NCBI GenBank assembly: GCA_943787605.1
Contig: CALSNB010000001.1
Location: 682,001-746,000 of the forward strand
Length of the DNA: 64,000 bases
From: GCA-2697345 sp002697345
Lineage (GTDB): Bacteria; Pseudomonadota; Alphaproteobacteria; Rhodobacterales; Rhodobacteraceae
Reading direction: 5' to 3'
The notes beneath the pieces are model-generated. The model had not been told where the DNA came from. It worked only from the letters and a program-made list of their open reading frames with translations, and made no database searches. The position numbers and the translations under genes are program-made. Positions 1-8,489 of this stretch are shown here, piece after piece; the stretch's first letter is position 1; each line of letters starts with the position of its first letter.

Positions 1-1292
1 ATACCAAGCATTAATGCACATTTTGCTTGATTACCCCGTGTTACATCAAGAGCTAACTTTAAAAGTGGCTTTTCTACTTCTGCGATTATTCTACCATATA
101 AACCAGGGGCTGGCAAAACCCCACCATTTAGATCAAAATGTGATCTCAGGTATGTCTCAGCATTTCGACTTAGTTTCTCATTATTAATTCCAAAAGATGC
201 GTACTCACTCTCTGGTTGATTTTGTAGTAATGTTAAAAAATCTGCTTCCAGGACACGTTCACCACGATGCGTAGCGATAAAACTTACAATTATATTTTTT
301 AATTGTCTAACATTTCCAGGCCAAGAATAAGATTTCATCTTTACCAGTGCTTTTTCCGAAAAACTAAGCTTTGGAGCGCCATCAAAAGATGTTTGGGATA
401 AAAAATACTGAACTAATATGTCAAGATCATCAATACGCTTTCGCAATGGAGGGACAAGTAACGAGATCCCGTTTAATCTGTAAAAGAGGTCCTTTCTGAA
501 ATCACCTCTCTGCATAAGCTCTATTAAGTTGTTCTGAGAGGTGGAAATAACCCTAGGAGAGTTTCCAGGAGCAGCATCTAACAGCCTAACAAGACGTGAC
601 TGCGCCTCCATAGTTAGATCCGCGACCTCATCTAATAATATTGTTCCTGCCTCTGAATTCTTAAAAAAGGTAAAAAGGCCATCTGAGTTATTTAAGTCCT
701 GGGAGTGTAGTGTTTTCAAAGGAAATGTTCTTAGATCTGAAAAATTATGTATAACACTTGCAATTAAACTCTTACCAACCCCACTTTCTCCAAGAATTAT
801 AATAGGCAGGTCAATATTTATTAGTTTCGCAACCAGCTTATAAAGAGATTGCATTTCTGCCGATTTTCCAACGAGAGGTAATTTTTTTTCAATACTGGAG
901 ATTGCTTTTCTTTTTTGGTTTTTTGAGTTTCTTGAAGCTAATGCCTTTGAGGATCGTCTAAGTAGCTCGATTAAATCAAATGGTTTAGAAAGGTAGTCAA
1001 ATGCTGTTGCCTGAGTTGCTTCTACGGCTGTCAGAATACTATTTTGAGCAGAAATAATAATTACAGGAAGAGATGGTCTAATAATCTTAATCTCACTTAA
1101 TGCCTCTATACCATTCCCATCTGGCATAAACACATCAGAAATTACCAAATCACCTTTTCCTTCTTTTATCCAACGGATTAATGTAGCAAGCGAAGCCGTA
1201 GTTTGGACTTTGCAACCTGCTCGAACTAAGGCTTGTGACAATACTTTTCTGATACTTTTATCATCATCAGCTATTAAGACCGTGCCATCCAT
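1..1292 (-). CDS. ntrC: Nitrogen regulation response regulator NtrC (C-terminus cut by window edge)
   Basis: Partner of NtrB in nitrogen-limitation signalling; a phosphorylated AAA+ transcription activator. The reading frame opens with ATG at 1292 and runs off the window after about 430 residues. Seen: an N-terminal receiver domain with the acidic pocket at residues 9-11 and the likely phospho-acceptor Asp53, Walker A GESGVGKS near residue 166, Walker B ILLDEV near 217, and the beginning of a Fis-type helix-turn-helix at the edge (VTRGNQAKCALMLG). Only about 40 residues separate Walker A from Walker B, and no GAFTGA loop is present. That loop contacts sigma54, and its absence is known from Rhodobacter capsulatus NtrC. 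The start lies inside the end of ntrB (26-base overlap), so the two are probably co-translated. Confidence 0.92.
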   Translation of the reverse strand, partial: MDGTVLIADDDKSIRKVLSQALVRAGCKVQTTASLATLIRWIKEGKGDLVISDVFMPDGNGIEALSEIKIIRPSLPVIIISAQNSILTAVEATQATAFDYLSKPFDLIELLRRSSKALASRNSKNQKRKAISSIEKKLPLVGKSAEMQSLYKLVAKLINIDLPIIILGESGVGKSLIASVIHNFSDLRTFPLKTLHSQDLNNSDGLFTFFKNSEAGTILLDEVADLTMEAQSRLVRLLDAAPGNSPRVISTSQNNLIELMQRGDFRKDLFYRLNGISLLVPPLRKRIDDLDILVQYFLSQTSFDGAPKLSFSEKALVKMKSYSWPGNVRQLKNIIVSFIATHRGERVLEADFLTLLQNQPESEYASFGINNEKLSRNAETYLRSHFDLNGGVLPAPGLYGRIIAEVEKPLLKLALDVTRGNQAKCALMLG

Positions 1293-2367
1293 TTAATTGA
1301 CTTTCTTCTCGTGCGACTGGCAAAGAAACTGTAACCACTGTCGACCCCGGGTAGGACTCTAAATTAATCCACCCATTATGTTCATTAATAATTTGAGAAA
1401 CCAAGGCTAAACCCAAGCCAGTTCCATTCTTTTTTCCAGAGACAAATGGCTCAAATGCAGTTGATAGAATCTCAGAAGGGAACCCTGATCCATTATCTTT
1501 GATTTCTATAGTCAATGGAACGGGTACATTCTCTCCATTTGAATTTTTAACACGAATTCCTAACTCAAAAAAAGTTCTAATCTCAATTACGCCAATTTTT
1601 TTTATAGAAGCCTCAGCAGCATTTTTTAGTAAATTCAAAAAAACCTGTAACAGTTGATCAAAGTTACCCCACACATTTGGAAGAGACGGGTCGTATACTT
1701 CTAAGATTTTCATGTTTGATGCGAGGCTATATGACGAAAGCCTTTTTGCTTTACTTAAAATATCATGAATATTCACCGAAGTCTTTTTTGCAATTAAAGG
1801 GTGATCAAATTTTTCAAAATTTTTCAACAAATTTTCAATTCGACGAGACTCCTCAACTATTAAATCAGTCAGCTCTGTGTCTCTTTTTGAAAGTTTCATA
1901 CTTAAAAGCTGAGCTGCACCAATAATTCCAGCTAATGGATTTTTGATTTCATGAGAAAGCATTTCTGTCATTCCCGAAAATGATTTCTTTGTGTCATTAA
2001 TTTTTGAATACAGTCCTATACGATTATCAATATCACGAACATCTAAAATGATTAATACATAATTAAAGAAATCTATAATAGGCGAGAACTGTATGTTGCA
2101 GTCAAACACAGAATAGTTTGACAAAGTCACTTTAACTGAAGTCATAAATACTTTTGAATTAGAAGTTCGAACTTTAGTTAATGTTTCTGAAAGTGAAAAA
2201 TTAAAAAATAAATTCTCTTCGATGTTATTACCTTTAATTTTTTTTTCCGATATATTAATGAATTGCTCCGCCATGGGGTTAATGCTAACTACTAAATTTT
2301 CTTGGTCTAAAATCAATGCAGAATTTGGCAATGAGGACCAAACACTACTTAAAACATCAGTTTTCAT
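1267..2367 (-). CDS. ntrB: Nitrogen regulation sensor histidine kinase NtrB
   Basis: Sensor kinase that phosphorylates NtrC when nitrogen is scarce, normally controlled by PII. A soluble protein of 366 residues. Seen: an N-terminal PAS-like region (about 1-120), the H-box EMLSHEIKNPLAGIIGAAQL, an N-box LLNLLKNAAEA-like segment (read as FLNLLKNAAEAS), the G1 box IKDNGSGFPSE, and the F/G2 boxes ending GTGLGLALV. No membrane segment is evident, in keeping with the cytoplasmic NtrB family. The gene overlaps dusB by 11 bases upstream and ntrC by 26 bases downstream, giving a dusB-ntrB-ntrC operon, the usual order in alphaproteobacteria. Confidence 0.95.
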   Translation of the reverse strand: MKTDVLSSVWSSLPNSALILDQENLVVSINPMAEQFINISEKKIKGNNIEENLFFNFSLSETLTKVRTSNSKVFMTSVKVTLSNYSVFDCNIQFSPIIDFFNYVLIILDVRDIDNRIGLYSKINDTKKSFSGMTEMLSHEIKNPLAGIIGAAQLLSMKLSKRDTELTDLIVEESRRIENLLKNFEKFDHPLIAKKTSVNIHDILSKAKRLSSYSLASNMKILEVYDPSLPNVWGNFDQLLQVFLNLLKNAAEASIKKIGVIEIRTFFELGIRVKNSNGENVPVPLTIEIKDNGSGFPSEILSTAFEPFVSGKKNGTGLGLALVSQIINEHNGWINLESYPGSTVVTVSLPVAREESQLNGWHGLNS

Positions 2368-3346
2368 AATCTTGAATTAAACCCACTGTTGATAAGTCAG
2401 AAATCATACAATTTACAGAGGAATAACTTTGAGAAGTTAGGATTTCTGTCTTCAAAATTTTTGAAACGTTAAAGTGTTCAAGGTAAGCGGCTAAATGTTT
2501 GCGAGCTAATCTTATACCGTTCTCTATCCCATAAAAGGATAGAATAGCATCATAGTGTTTTAACATAACAAAGACTATTTTTTCAGCCGATATGAAATGA
2601 GTACTCTTACCAGTAGTGAGAGATTCTAAAGTTTGCTTTAAAATCCAAGGTCTACCTCTTGCTCCGCGTCCTATCATCAATCCGTCGGCATCTGAATCAC
2701 AAAGCGCTTTCCTTGCCGTCAAATTACAAAGAATATCACCATTAACGATTACTGGGATACCTACTTCTTCCTTAATCTTTTTTATTTCAGACCACGCAGC
2801 CTTTCCCTTAAAAAATTGACATCGTGTTCTAGCATGAACTGTGAGGAGCCTTATTCCGCTATGTTCAGCAATTTGAGCTAAAGTAGACGCATTTTTTGTA
2901 TTTTCATCCCAACCCAAGCGCATTTTTAAAGTAACAGGTATATTAACAGCCTTAACGACAGCATCTATTAATCTTTGAGCCTTCACAAGATCTCTCATTA
3001 ACGCTGATCCCGCCTGACCATTTATTACTTTTTTTGCGGGGCAACCCATATTAATATCAATACGTTCGCAACCAACTGATTCAACATATTTTGCAGCCTC
3101 TGCCATCCAGTAGGTGTTACAACCTGCTAATTGCACAATCGAATTTCTAAAATTATTAGAAAAACTTAACTTTTTGGATTTTCCAGAAATTTCTGTTTTT
3201 ATATTTTCACTAGCAATCATTTCGCTTACCACTTGCCCAACACCATAACTTAAAACCAGATCCCGAAAGGGTAAATCAGTTATACCAGCCATCGGAGCCA
3301 AATAAATCGAAGGTATTTCCGTCGAAACTGCGATATTTTTAGACAA
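2357..3346 (-). CDS. dusB: tRNA-dihydrouridine synthase DusB (NifR3 family)
   Basis: Flavoenzyme reducing specific uridines to dihydrouridine in the tRNA D-loop, using NADPH. It has 329 residues, normal for the family. Seen: the N-terminal LAPMAGITDLPFR signature, the active-site region INMGCPAKKVINGQAGSALM with its catalytic Cys, and the FMN-phosphate segment DGLMIGRGARGRPW. The start is TTG; an AGGA eight to nine bases upstream supports it and no ATG fits the conserved N-terminus. It heads the operon with ntrB and ntrC, the arrangement that gave the name nifR3 in Rhodobacter. Confidence 0.95.
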   Translation of the reverse strand: MSKNIAVSTEIPSIYLAPMAGITDLPFRDLVLSYGVGQVVSEMIASENIKTEISGKSKKLSFSNNFRNSIVQLAGCNTYWMAEAAKYVESVGCERIDINMGCPAKKVINGQAGSALMRDLVKAQRLIDAVVKAVNIPVTLKMRLGWDENTKNASTLAQIAEHSGIRLLTVHARTRCQFFKGKAAWSEIKKIKEEVGIPVIVNGDILCNLTARKALCDSDADGLMIGRGARGRPWILKQTLESLTTGKSTHFISAEKIVFVMLKHYDAILSFYGIENGIRLARKHLAAYLEHFNVSKILKTEILTSQSYSSVNCMISDLSTVGLIQDYEN

Positions 3347-3491
3347 TTGATTAATTCCTACTCAATATTTCCTTTTTTATTAGTCATACTTTCATAATGC
3401 AAATTCTTTTTGACCTCTTAGCTAAGCAAATCAAACGGCACTACTAAGTAACTTAATTTGTAATCATCTATTAATTTAGTTAACAACTGTT

Positions 3492-4157
3492 ATGGATAAA
3501 AGTATAAAAAGAAACTCTGTGATAATTGTCGCCGCTGGTCTTGGTCAAAGAGCAGGTGGAATTAAACCAAAGCAATGGCAAAAAATACTAGGTAAACGAA
3601 TTGTAGATTGGACAATTTCAAAGTTTTTGGATCATCCCTTAATCGATGAGATTGTACTAGTTACGAATAACATTGACGAAACTAAAAATTTACCAAACGA
3701 AGTAATTATTGCAAAAGGTGGTTTTGAAAGAAGTGAATCTGTTTTAAACGGGCTCTTAATGGTGTCAGATAATATTTCTAGCGTACTAATTCACGATGCA
3801 GTTAGGCCATGTGTCACATCTAAATTAATAAGTTCTATAATAGACGGTTTAGAAATTTTTGATTGTGTAATTCCTGTTCTACCAATAACTGATGCTCTCT
3901 GGGAAATTGATAAAAGTAAAATAAATTTGGTTAAAAGTTTAGATCGAGGTACCTTTATAACAGCTCAAACACCACAAGGGTTTAATAGAAAAAAAATTCT
4001 TAAAGCTTATAAGAATAATTATTTTACAGCCGCCGATGATGCGGCAATAGCGTTAAAGGCAGGAATGAGAGTAAGTACAATTGATGGGGAACCTTCAAAT
4101 ATAAAAATAACGCAACCTACAGACTTTAAATTAGCTGAACTTTATATGGAGAACTAA
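3492..4157 (+). CDS. ispD: 2-C-methyl-D-erythritol 4-phosphate cytidylyltransferase
   Basis: Third step of the MEP isoprenoid pathway: joins CTP to methylerythritol phosphate. It has 221 residues. Seen: the nucleotide-binding start VIIVAAGLGQRAGG followed by KQW, the segment VLIHDAVRPCV, and the C-terminal TDFKLAEL typical of the family. The downstream ispF is in the same reading frame and separated only by the TAA stop at 4155-4157, so one codon change would produce the bifunctional IspDF found in many alphaproteobacteria. Divergent from dusB across 145 bases with no obvious operator. Confidence 0.93.
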   Translation: MDKSIKRNSVIIVAAGLGQRAGGIKPKQWQKILGKRIVDWTISKFLDHPLIDEIVLVTNNIDETKNLPNEVIIAKGGFERSESVLNGLLMVSDNISSVLIHDAVRPCVTSKLISSIIDGLEIFDCVIPVLPITDALWEIDKSKINLVKSLDRGTFITAQTPQGFNRKKILKAYKNNYFTAADDAAIALKAGMRVSTIDGEPSNIKITQPTDFKLAELYMEN

Positions 4158-4640
4158 TTGGAATTTCGAATTGGAAATGGTTTTGATGTACATAAATTAA
4201 TTAATGGTGACTCAATAATTTTATGTGGTGTAAAAATCCCTCATGATAAAGCCCTCAGTGGTCATTCTGATGCAGATGTTGGGTATCACAGTATATGTGA
4301 CGCACTGTATGGCGCGCTCTCAAAAGGAGACATCGGGACCCATTTCCCAGCAACATCAAAAAAATGGGAAAATGCTAACAGTACAATTTTTTTAAAGCAC
4401 GCACATAGTTTAGTTAACAATTTAGAATATAAAATCATGAACATAGACACCACATTTATTTGTGAACGACCAAAAATTTCAAATTACTGCACTCAAATGA
4501 AAACTAATATTGCAGCAATTCTAAAAATAGATATTAGTCGGATTAGTATAAAAGCAACAACCACAGAAGGGCTTGGCTTTTGTGGTAGAGAAGAAGGCAT
4601 TGCATGTCTAACAACGGTTGGACTCTTCCGAAATGAATAA
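4158..4640 (+). CDS. ispF: 2-C-methyl-D-erythritol 2,4-cyclodiphosphate synthase
   Basis: Fifth step of the MEP pathway: cyclises the CDP-methylerythritol phosphate product with loss of CMP. It has 160 residues, the normal length of a stand-alone IspF. Seen: RIGNGFDVHKL at the N-terminus with the zinc-binding Asp-x-His, LSGHSDADVGYHSICDAL, and the C-terminal TTTEGLGFCGREEGIAC. The TTG start directly abuts the ispD stop in the same frame and has no separate ribosome-binding site, so translation would depend on termination-reinitiation or readthrough. The stop codon may also be a mutation or an error in an ispDF fusion. Confidence 0.92.
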   Translation: MEFRIGNGFDVHKLINGDSIILCGVKIPHDKALSGHSDADVGYHSICDALYGALSKGDIGTHFPATSKKWENANSTIFLKHAHSLVNNLEYKIMNIDTTFICERPKISNYCTQMKTNIAAILKIDISRISIKATTTEGLGFCGREEGIACLTTVGLFRNE

Positions 4641-5116
4641 ACTACTTGTTACCGTTTGTTATGTTGGGTTACTTAAACCTGCGCCTGGGACTTGGGGTTC
4701 GCTTGCTGGTATATTATTATTTCTTCCTATCCATATGTATGGAGGCCCCTTTCTACTAATCACTCTAACCATTTTAATAAGCATAGTTGGTATTTTCCTC
4801 GTTAAAAAAGCCACAGAAACTCGTGAGGACAAAGATCCTTCTCAAATAGTAATAGATGAAGTCGCTGGGCAATGGATTTCCCTATTACCCGTCTCATTTG
4901 GAGCACACTCATATAGAATGGATTTAATTCAGGTATGGCCTTGGTTATTATTAGCGTTTATACTTATTTCGATTTTTTGATATTGTTAAATTAGGCCCTG
5001 TTAAATGGGCCGATGATCGAAATGATGCTCTCGGAGTAATGTTGGATGACATATTTGCAGGATTCATAGTAGCTTTAATGTTAATAATAATTGCTTGGTT
5101 TTATTATGGTTATTAG
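4633..5116 (+). pseudogene. pgpA: Phosphatidylglycerophosphatase A, interrupted by a one-base frameshift
   Basis: PgpA is a membrane phosphatase that makes phosphatidylglycerol from its phosphate. The first part (start ATG 4633) reads VGLLKPAPGTWGSLAG and VIDEVAGQW, both family signatures, then hits TGA at 4978-4980. Skipping one base near 4966 restores the conserved LFRFFDIVKLGPVKWADDR and carries on through DDIFAGFIVALMLI to TAG at 5114-5116. So there is one extra base near 4966, next to a T-rich tract. It may be a recent mutation, a sequencing error or, less likely, a programmed frameshift. The first ATG overlaps the end of ispF; the restored end overlaps the CinA gene by 11 bases. Confidence 0.85.
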
Positions 5117-5579
5117 TGTAAAAAGTTTAATTAGGGCAGCCAAAGAAAAAAAGATAATAATTGCAACGGCCGAAAGTTGTACTGGTGGCTTGCTAGCTGC
5201 AAAAATAACAAGCGTATCAGGCGCCTCAGCAGTCTTTGACAGAGGGTTCATAACATACTCTAATCAATCAAAGGAAGAGGTACTTAAAGTTAACAAAAAA
5301 ACATTAATTAAATTTGGAGCTGTCTCAACAGAAGTAGCAAAAGAAATGGCTATTAATACTTTAATTCAGTCCAACGCTAACTTAACTTTATCAATCACCG
5401 GAGTTGCTGGACCTGGGCATTCTGCAGGAAAGATAGAGGGGCTTGTTTGTTTTGGCTGGGCTGGAACTAATATAAAAGCAAGTTCAGAACTTATACAATT
5501 TGGTCAAATTGGGCGTTATAATGTACGGAGAAAGTCCGTTTCTTATGGAATTGAAAAACTATTTACTCTCATAAATTAA
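5106..5579 (+). CDS. CinA-family nicotinamide-nucleotide amidohydrolase (PncC type)
   Basis: Stand-alone CinA C-terminal domain of 157 residues, a family that deamidates NMN to nicotinate mononucleotide for NAD salvage. Seen: TAESCTGGLLAAKIT near the N-terminus, GFITYSNQSKEEVL and LSITGVAGPG, all signatures of the fold. The ATG at 5106 is preferred over an upstream TTG at 5091 because the family begins just before the first helix. It overlaps the end of the restored pgpA by 11 bases. Being short, it lacks the N-terminal MoCF-like domain of full-length CinA, as is common in alphaproteobacteria. Confidence 0.9.
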   Translation: MVISVKSLIRAAKEKKIIIATAESCTGGLLAAKITSVSGASAVFDRGFITYSNQSKEEVLKVNKKTLIKFGAVSTEVAKEMAINTLIQSNANLTLSITGVAGPGHSAGKIEGLVCFGWAGTNIKASSELIQFGQIGRYNVRRKSVSYGIEKLFTLIN

Positions 5580-5645
5580 GTTTGCATTATTAGGCCTCTA
5601 ACGTAAATAAAAAGTCTTTTAAGGATTTCTATTAGGAAAAGTTAT

Positions 5646-6371
5646 ATGCAACATTTACCCTCAAAGTTACCGCAATTTTTTATAACAGCTCCCCATGATT
5701 GCCCATACTTAGATAATAGAAAAGAGCGGAAGTTATTCGTCACTTTAGACTCCTTAAACTCCAATCTATTAAATAATACATTAAGCAAGCAAGGCTTTCG
5801 ACGGTCACAAAACGTCCTCTATCGACCATCATGTACAGATTGTAATGCATGCCTATCAGCAAGAATTGTTACCAATAACTTTATGTTATCTAGAAGCCAA
5901 AAGCGAGTTCAAAAAAAGAATGCTATGGTTTGCCGAATTATTTTAAAACCAACTGTCACAAAAGATCACTACATACTTTTTCAAAGGTATGTCCGAACTA
6001 GGCATAAAGCTGGTGGGATGTCTGATATGAATTTCAATGAATTTTCTTCTATGGTTGAGGACTCAAAGGTTCATACAGAACTAATTGAATATCGTGATGA
6101 AAACTCTGTGCTTTTGGGAGTGTGTTTAACAGATATTCTTGATGATGGAGTGTCGATGGTTTACTCCTTCTTTGATCCTAAATTGAAAAATAATAGTTTT
6201 GGAACTTTCATGATTTTAAACCACATTAATTATTCAAAAAAATTAAACCTTAAATATGTCTATTTAGGCTACTGGGTAAATGGATCAAATAAGATGCAAT
6301 ACAAATCATCATTTTCTGGTTTGGAGGTTTTTGCCTCACAGGAATGGCGACCCTTGACTAAGCAGTATTAG
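5646..6371 (+). CDS. bpt: Aspartate/glutamate leucyltransferase (Bpt, ATE family)
   Basis: Transfers leucine from Leu-tRNA to proteins beginning with Asp or Glu, marking them for ClpAP degradation by the N-degron route. It has 241 residues, normal for Bpt. Seen: the N-terminal region with C at APHDCPYL, YRPSCTDCNACLSARI with its cysteine group, then the C-terminal acyltransferase-like half with DGVSMVYSFFDP and the conserved end LGYWVNGSNKMQYKSSF. Cytoplasmic. It follows the CinA gene by 66 bases; the 320 bases after it belong to the ilvB leader. Confidence 0.92.
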   Translation: MQHLPSKLPQFFITAPHDCPYLDNRKERKLFVTLDSLNSNLLNNTLSKQGFRRSQNVLYRPSCTDCNACLSARIVTNNFMLSRSQKRVQKKNAMVCRIILKPTVTKDHYILFQRYVRTRHKAGGMSDMNFNEFSSMVEDSKVHTELIEYRDENSVLLGVCLTDILDDGVSMVYSFFDPKLKNNSFGTFMILNHINYSKKLNLKYVYLGYWVNGSNKMQYKSSFSGLEVFASQEWRPLTKQY

Positions 6372-6691
6372 CAAAAATCTAAATAAACCATCAAATAAAG
6401 ATACTATGAAAAAGCAAATTTTAGAAATCAAATTATCAAGCTAATTAACAGAAACATGGTTTTAGTAAGGGTTAACTTATAAACTATGCCTGGAACTGAT
6501 AAAAAATGCCCCATTATTTAATAATGTTCAAAAAAGAACAAAAAAAGTAATAAAAGTTCTTTTTATGACTAAATTTTGATAGAAAATTAAAATTCTTCAT
6601 TGACGAAAACACGTATGGCACATAATACTTTTGCGAGTAATGTTAATGATTTAGCGTTTAAACTGAGTTACAATTCGAACTGGAGCAGCAA
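6372..6691 (+). promoter_or_regulatory. Intergenic region and likely promoter of ilvB
   Basis: Holds no clear gene. A promoter-like pair, TTGACG at 6600-6605 and TAATAC at 6623-6628 with a 17-base spacer, lies about 65 bases before ilvB. Upstream, an inverted repeat with 9-base arms (AAAAAGAAC at 6531-6539, GTTCTTTTT at 6556-6564, 16-base loop) could terminate bpt transcription or act as an attenuator. A 12-codon frame at 6406-6444 contains four Ile/Leu codons but may be chance in such AT-rich DNA. The promoter call is based on spacing and consensus only. Confidence 0.45.
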
Positions 6692-8449
6692 ATGGTAAAA
6701 ACAATGACTGGAGCAGAAATTGTAGTTCAAGCACTAATAGATCAGGGAGTTGATACAATATTTGGCTATCCAGGTGGTGCAGTTCTTCCAATTTACGACG
6801 CTATTTTTAAACAAAAGAAAATTAAACATATATTAGTCAGACACGAACAAGGGGCCACACATGCGGCCGAAGGCTACGCAAGGTCAACAGGGAAACCTGG
6901 AGTTGTACTAGTAACTTCAGGTCCAGGAGCAACAAACGCAGTAACTGGCATGACAGACGCTCTGATGGACTCCATTCCATTAATAGTTTTAACGGGGCAA
7001 GTGCCTACATTTATGATTGGAAATGATGCATTTCAAGAAGCAGATACAGTTGGCATCACTAGACCTTGTACAAAACACAACTGGCTAGTGAGAGACACAG
7101 AAAAATTATCAGAGGTAATCCATCAAGCTTTTCATGTTGCAAAAACTGGACGACCTGGTCCTGTTCTTGTTGATATTCCCAAGGATGTTCAATTTGCCAA
7201 AGGCAAATACACTGGTGTTCGTAATGTAGATAGAAGTGGGTACTCACCAAGAGTGAAAGGTGATTCTGACGCAATTAATTCTCTAGTAACTTTGATGGAG
7301 ACGGCAGAACGTCCAATTTTTTATACTGGTGGTGGCGTAATCAATTCAGGATTAAAAGCAACAAAGTTGTTAAGAGAGTTAGCTGATCAGACAAATTTTC
7401 CAGTAACTTCAACCCTTATGGGTCTAGGCGCATATCCAGCGTCCTCCAAACAATGGTTAGGAATGCTTGGCATGCATGGTTTATATGAGGCTAATATGGC
7501 TATGCATGGATGTGATTTAATGATAAACATTGGAGCACGGTTTGATGATAGAATTACAGGAAGACTTGATGCATTTAGCCCAAACTCAAAAAAAGTACAT
7601 ATAGATATCGATCCCTCGTCAATAAATAAAACTATAAATGTAGATGTCCCTATTATTGGTGATATCGAAAACGTATTAGATGAAACTTTAAAAGTATGGA
7701 AATCAAGGGGTAAAAAAACTAACAAAAGTGGAGTTTCTAAGTGGTGGCATACGATTGCTACATGGAGAAACAAAAATTGTTTATCATATAAAAATAGTGC
7801 TCAAACTATAAAACCTCAGTATGCTCTTGAACGTCTGGAAGCACTTACTTCCCATCGGTCTGATAGGTATATCTGTACAGAGGTTGGGCAACATCAAATG
7901 TGGGCTGCACAATATATTAATTTTAATGAACCAAATCGATGGATGACCTCTGGTGGTCTAGGGACTATGGGATATGGATTGCCAGCTTCAATCGGAGTGC
8001 AAGTTGCGCATCCGAACTCATTAGTAATAAACGTAGCTGGGGAAGCATCTTGGTTAATGAATATGCAGGAAATGGGAACCGCCATTCAATTTAACTTACC
8101 TGTTAAGCAATTTATCTTAAATAATGAAAGATTAGGCATGGTAAGGCAATGGCAGGAGCTATTGCACGGAGAGCGATACTCCCAAAGTTGGTCTGAAGCA
8201 TTACCTGATTTTGTAAAACTTGCCGAAGCATTTGGAGCCAAAGGAATCCGCTGTGAAAAACCAGAGGATGTGGATAGTACGATAGAAGAGATGATGTCAT
8301 ACGATGGACCTGTTATTGTTGATTGTTTAGTTGAAAAGCATGAGAATTGTTTTCCCATGATTGCGTCTGGATCTGCTCATAATGAAATGATCATGGCAGA
8401 CAGTGAAAACACTGGAACAATTGGGAGCAAGGGCGCAGTACTGGTATAA
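6692..8449 (+). CDS. ilvB: Acetolactate synthase, large catalytic subunit
   Basis: ThDP- and FAD-dependent enzyme making acetolactate or acetohydroxybutyrate, the first common step of valine, leucine and isoleucine synthesis. It has 585 residues. Seen: the N-terminal FGYPGGAVLPIYDAI, the ThDP-activating Glu in RHEQGATHAAEGYAR, the central domain (FYTGGGVINSG), and the C-terminal cofactor region. The usual GDGSF metal-binding motif reads GEASWLMN here, which I believe is common in Rhodobacterales. The small subunit follows 40 bases downstream, so both are probably one transcript. Confidence 0.97.
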   Translation: MVKTMTGAEIVVQALIDQGVDTIFGYPGGAVLPIYDAIFKQKKIKHILVRHEQGATHAAEGYARSTGKPGVVLVTSGPGATNAVTGMTDALMDSIPLIVLTGQVPTFMIGNDAFQEADTVGITRPCTKHNWLVRDTEKLSEVIHQAFHVAKTGRPGPVLVDIPKDVQFAKGKYTGVRNVDRSGYSPRVKGDSDAINSLVTLMETAERPIFYTGGGVINSGLKATKLLRELADQTNFPVTSTLMGLGAYPASSKQWLGMLGMHGLYEANMAMHGCDLMINIGARFDDRITGRLDAFSPNSKKVHIDIDPSSINKTINVDVPIIGDIENVLDETLKVWKSRGKKTNKSGVSKWWHTIATWRNKNCLSYKNSAQTIKPQYALERLEALTSHRSDRYICTEVGQHQMWAAQYINFNEPNRWMTSGGLGTMGYGLPASIGVQVAHPNSLVINVAGEASWLMNMQEMGTAIQFNLPVKQFILNNERLGMVRQWQELLHGERYSQSWSEALPDFVKLAEAFGAKGIRCEKPEDVDSTIEEMMSYDGPVIVDCLVEKHENCFPMIASGSAHNEMIMADSENTGTIGSKGAVLV

Positions 8450-8489
8450 TGTAATATTAGTTTCAAACTTTCATAGGAAGGCATAAGTT

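Noticed and set aside
541..843. 100-codon open frame on the plus strand opposite ntrC
   Set aside because: It covers the AAA+ domain coding sequence of ntrC, whose motifs are clear on the other strand.
7387..7773. 128-codon open frame on the minus strand inside ilvB
   Set aside because: Entirely within the catalytic gene, no recognisable family and no ribosome-binding site; a shadow of the coding frame.
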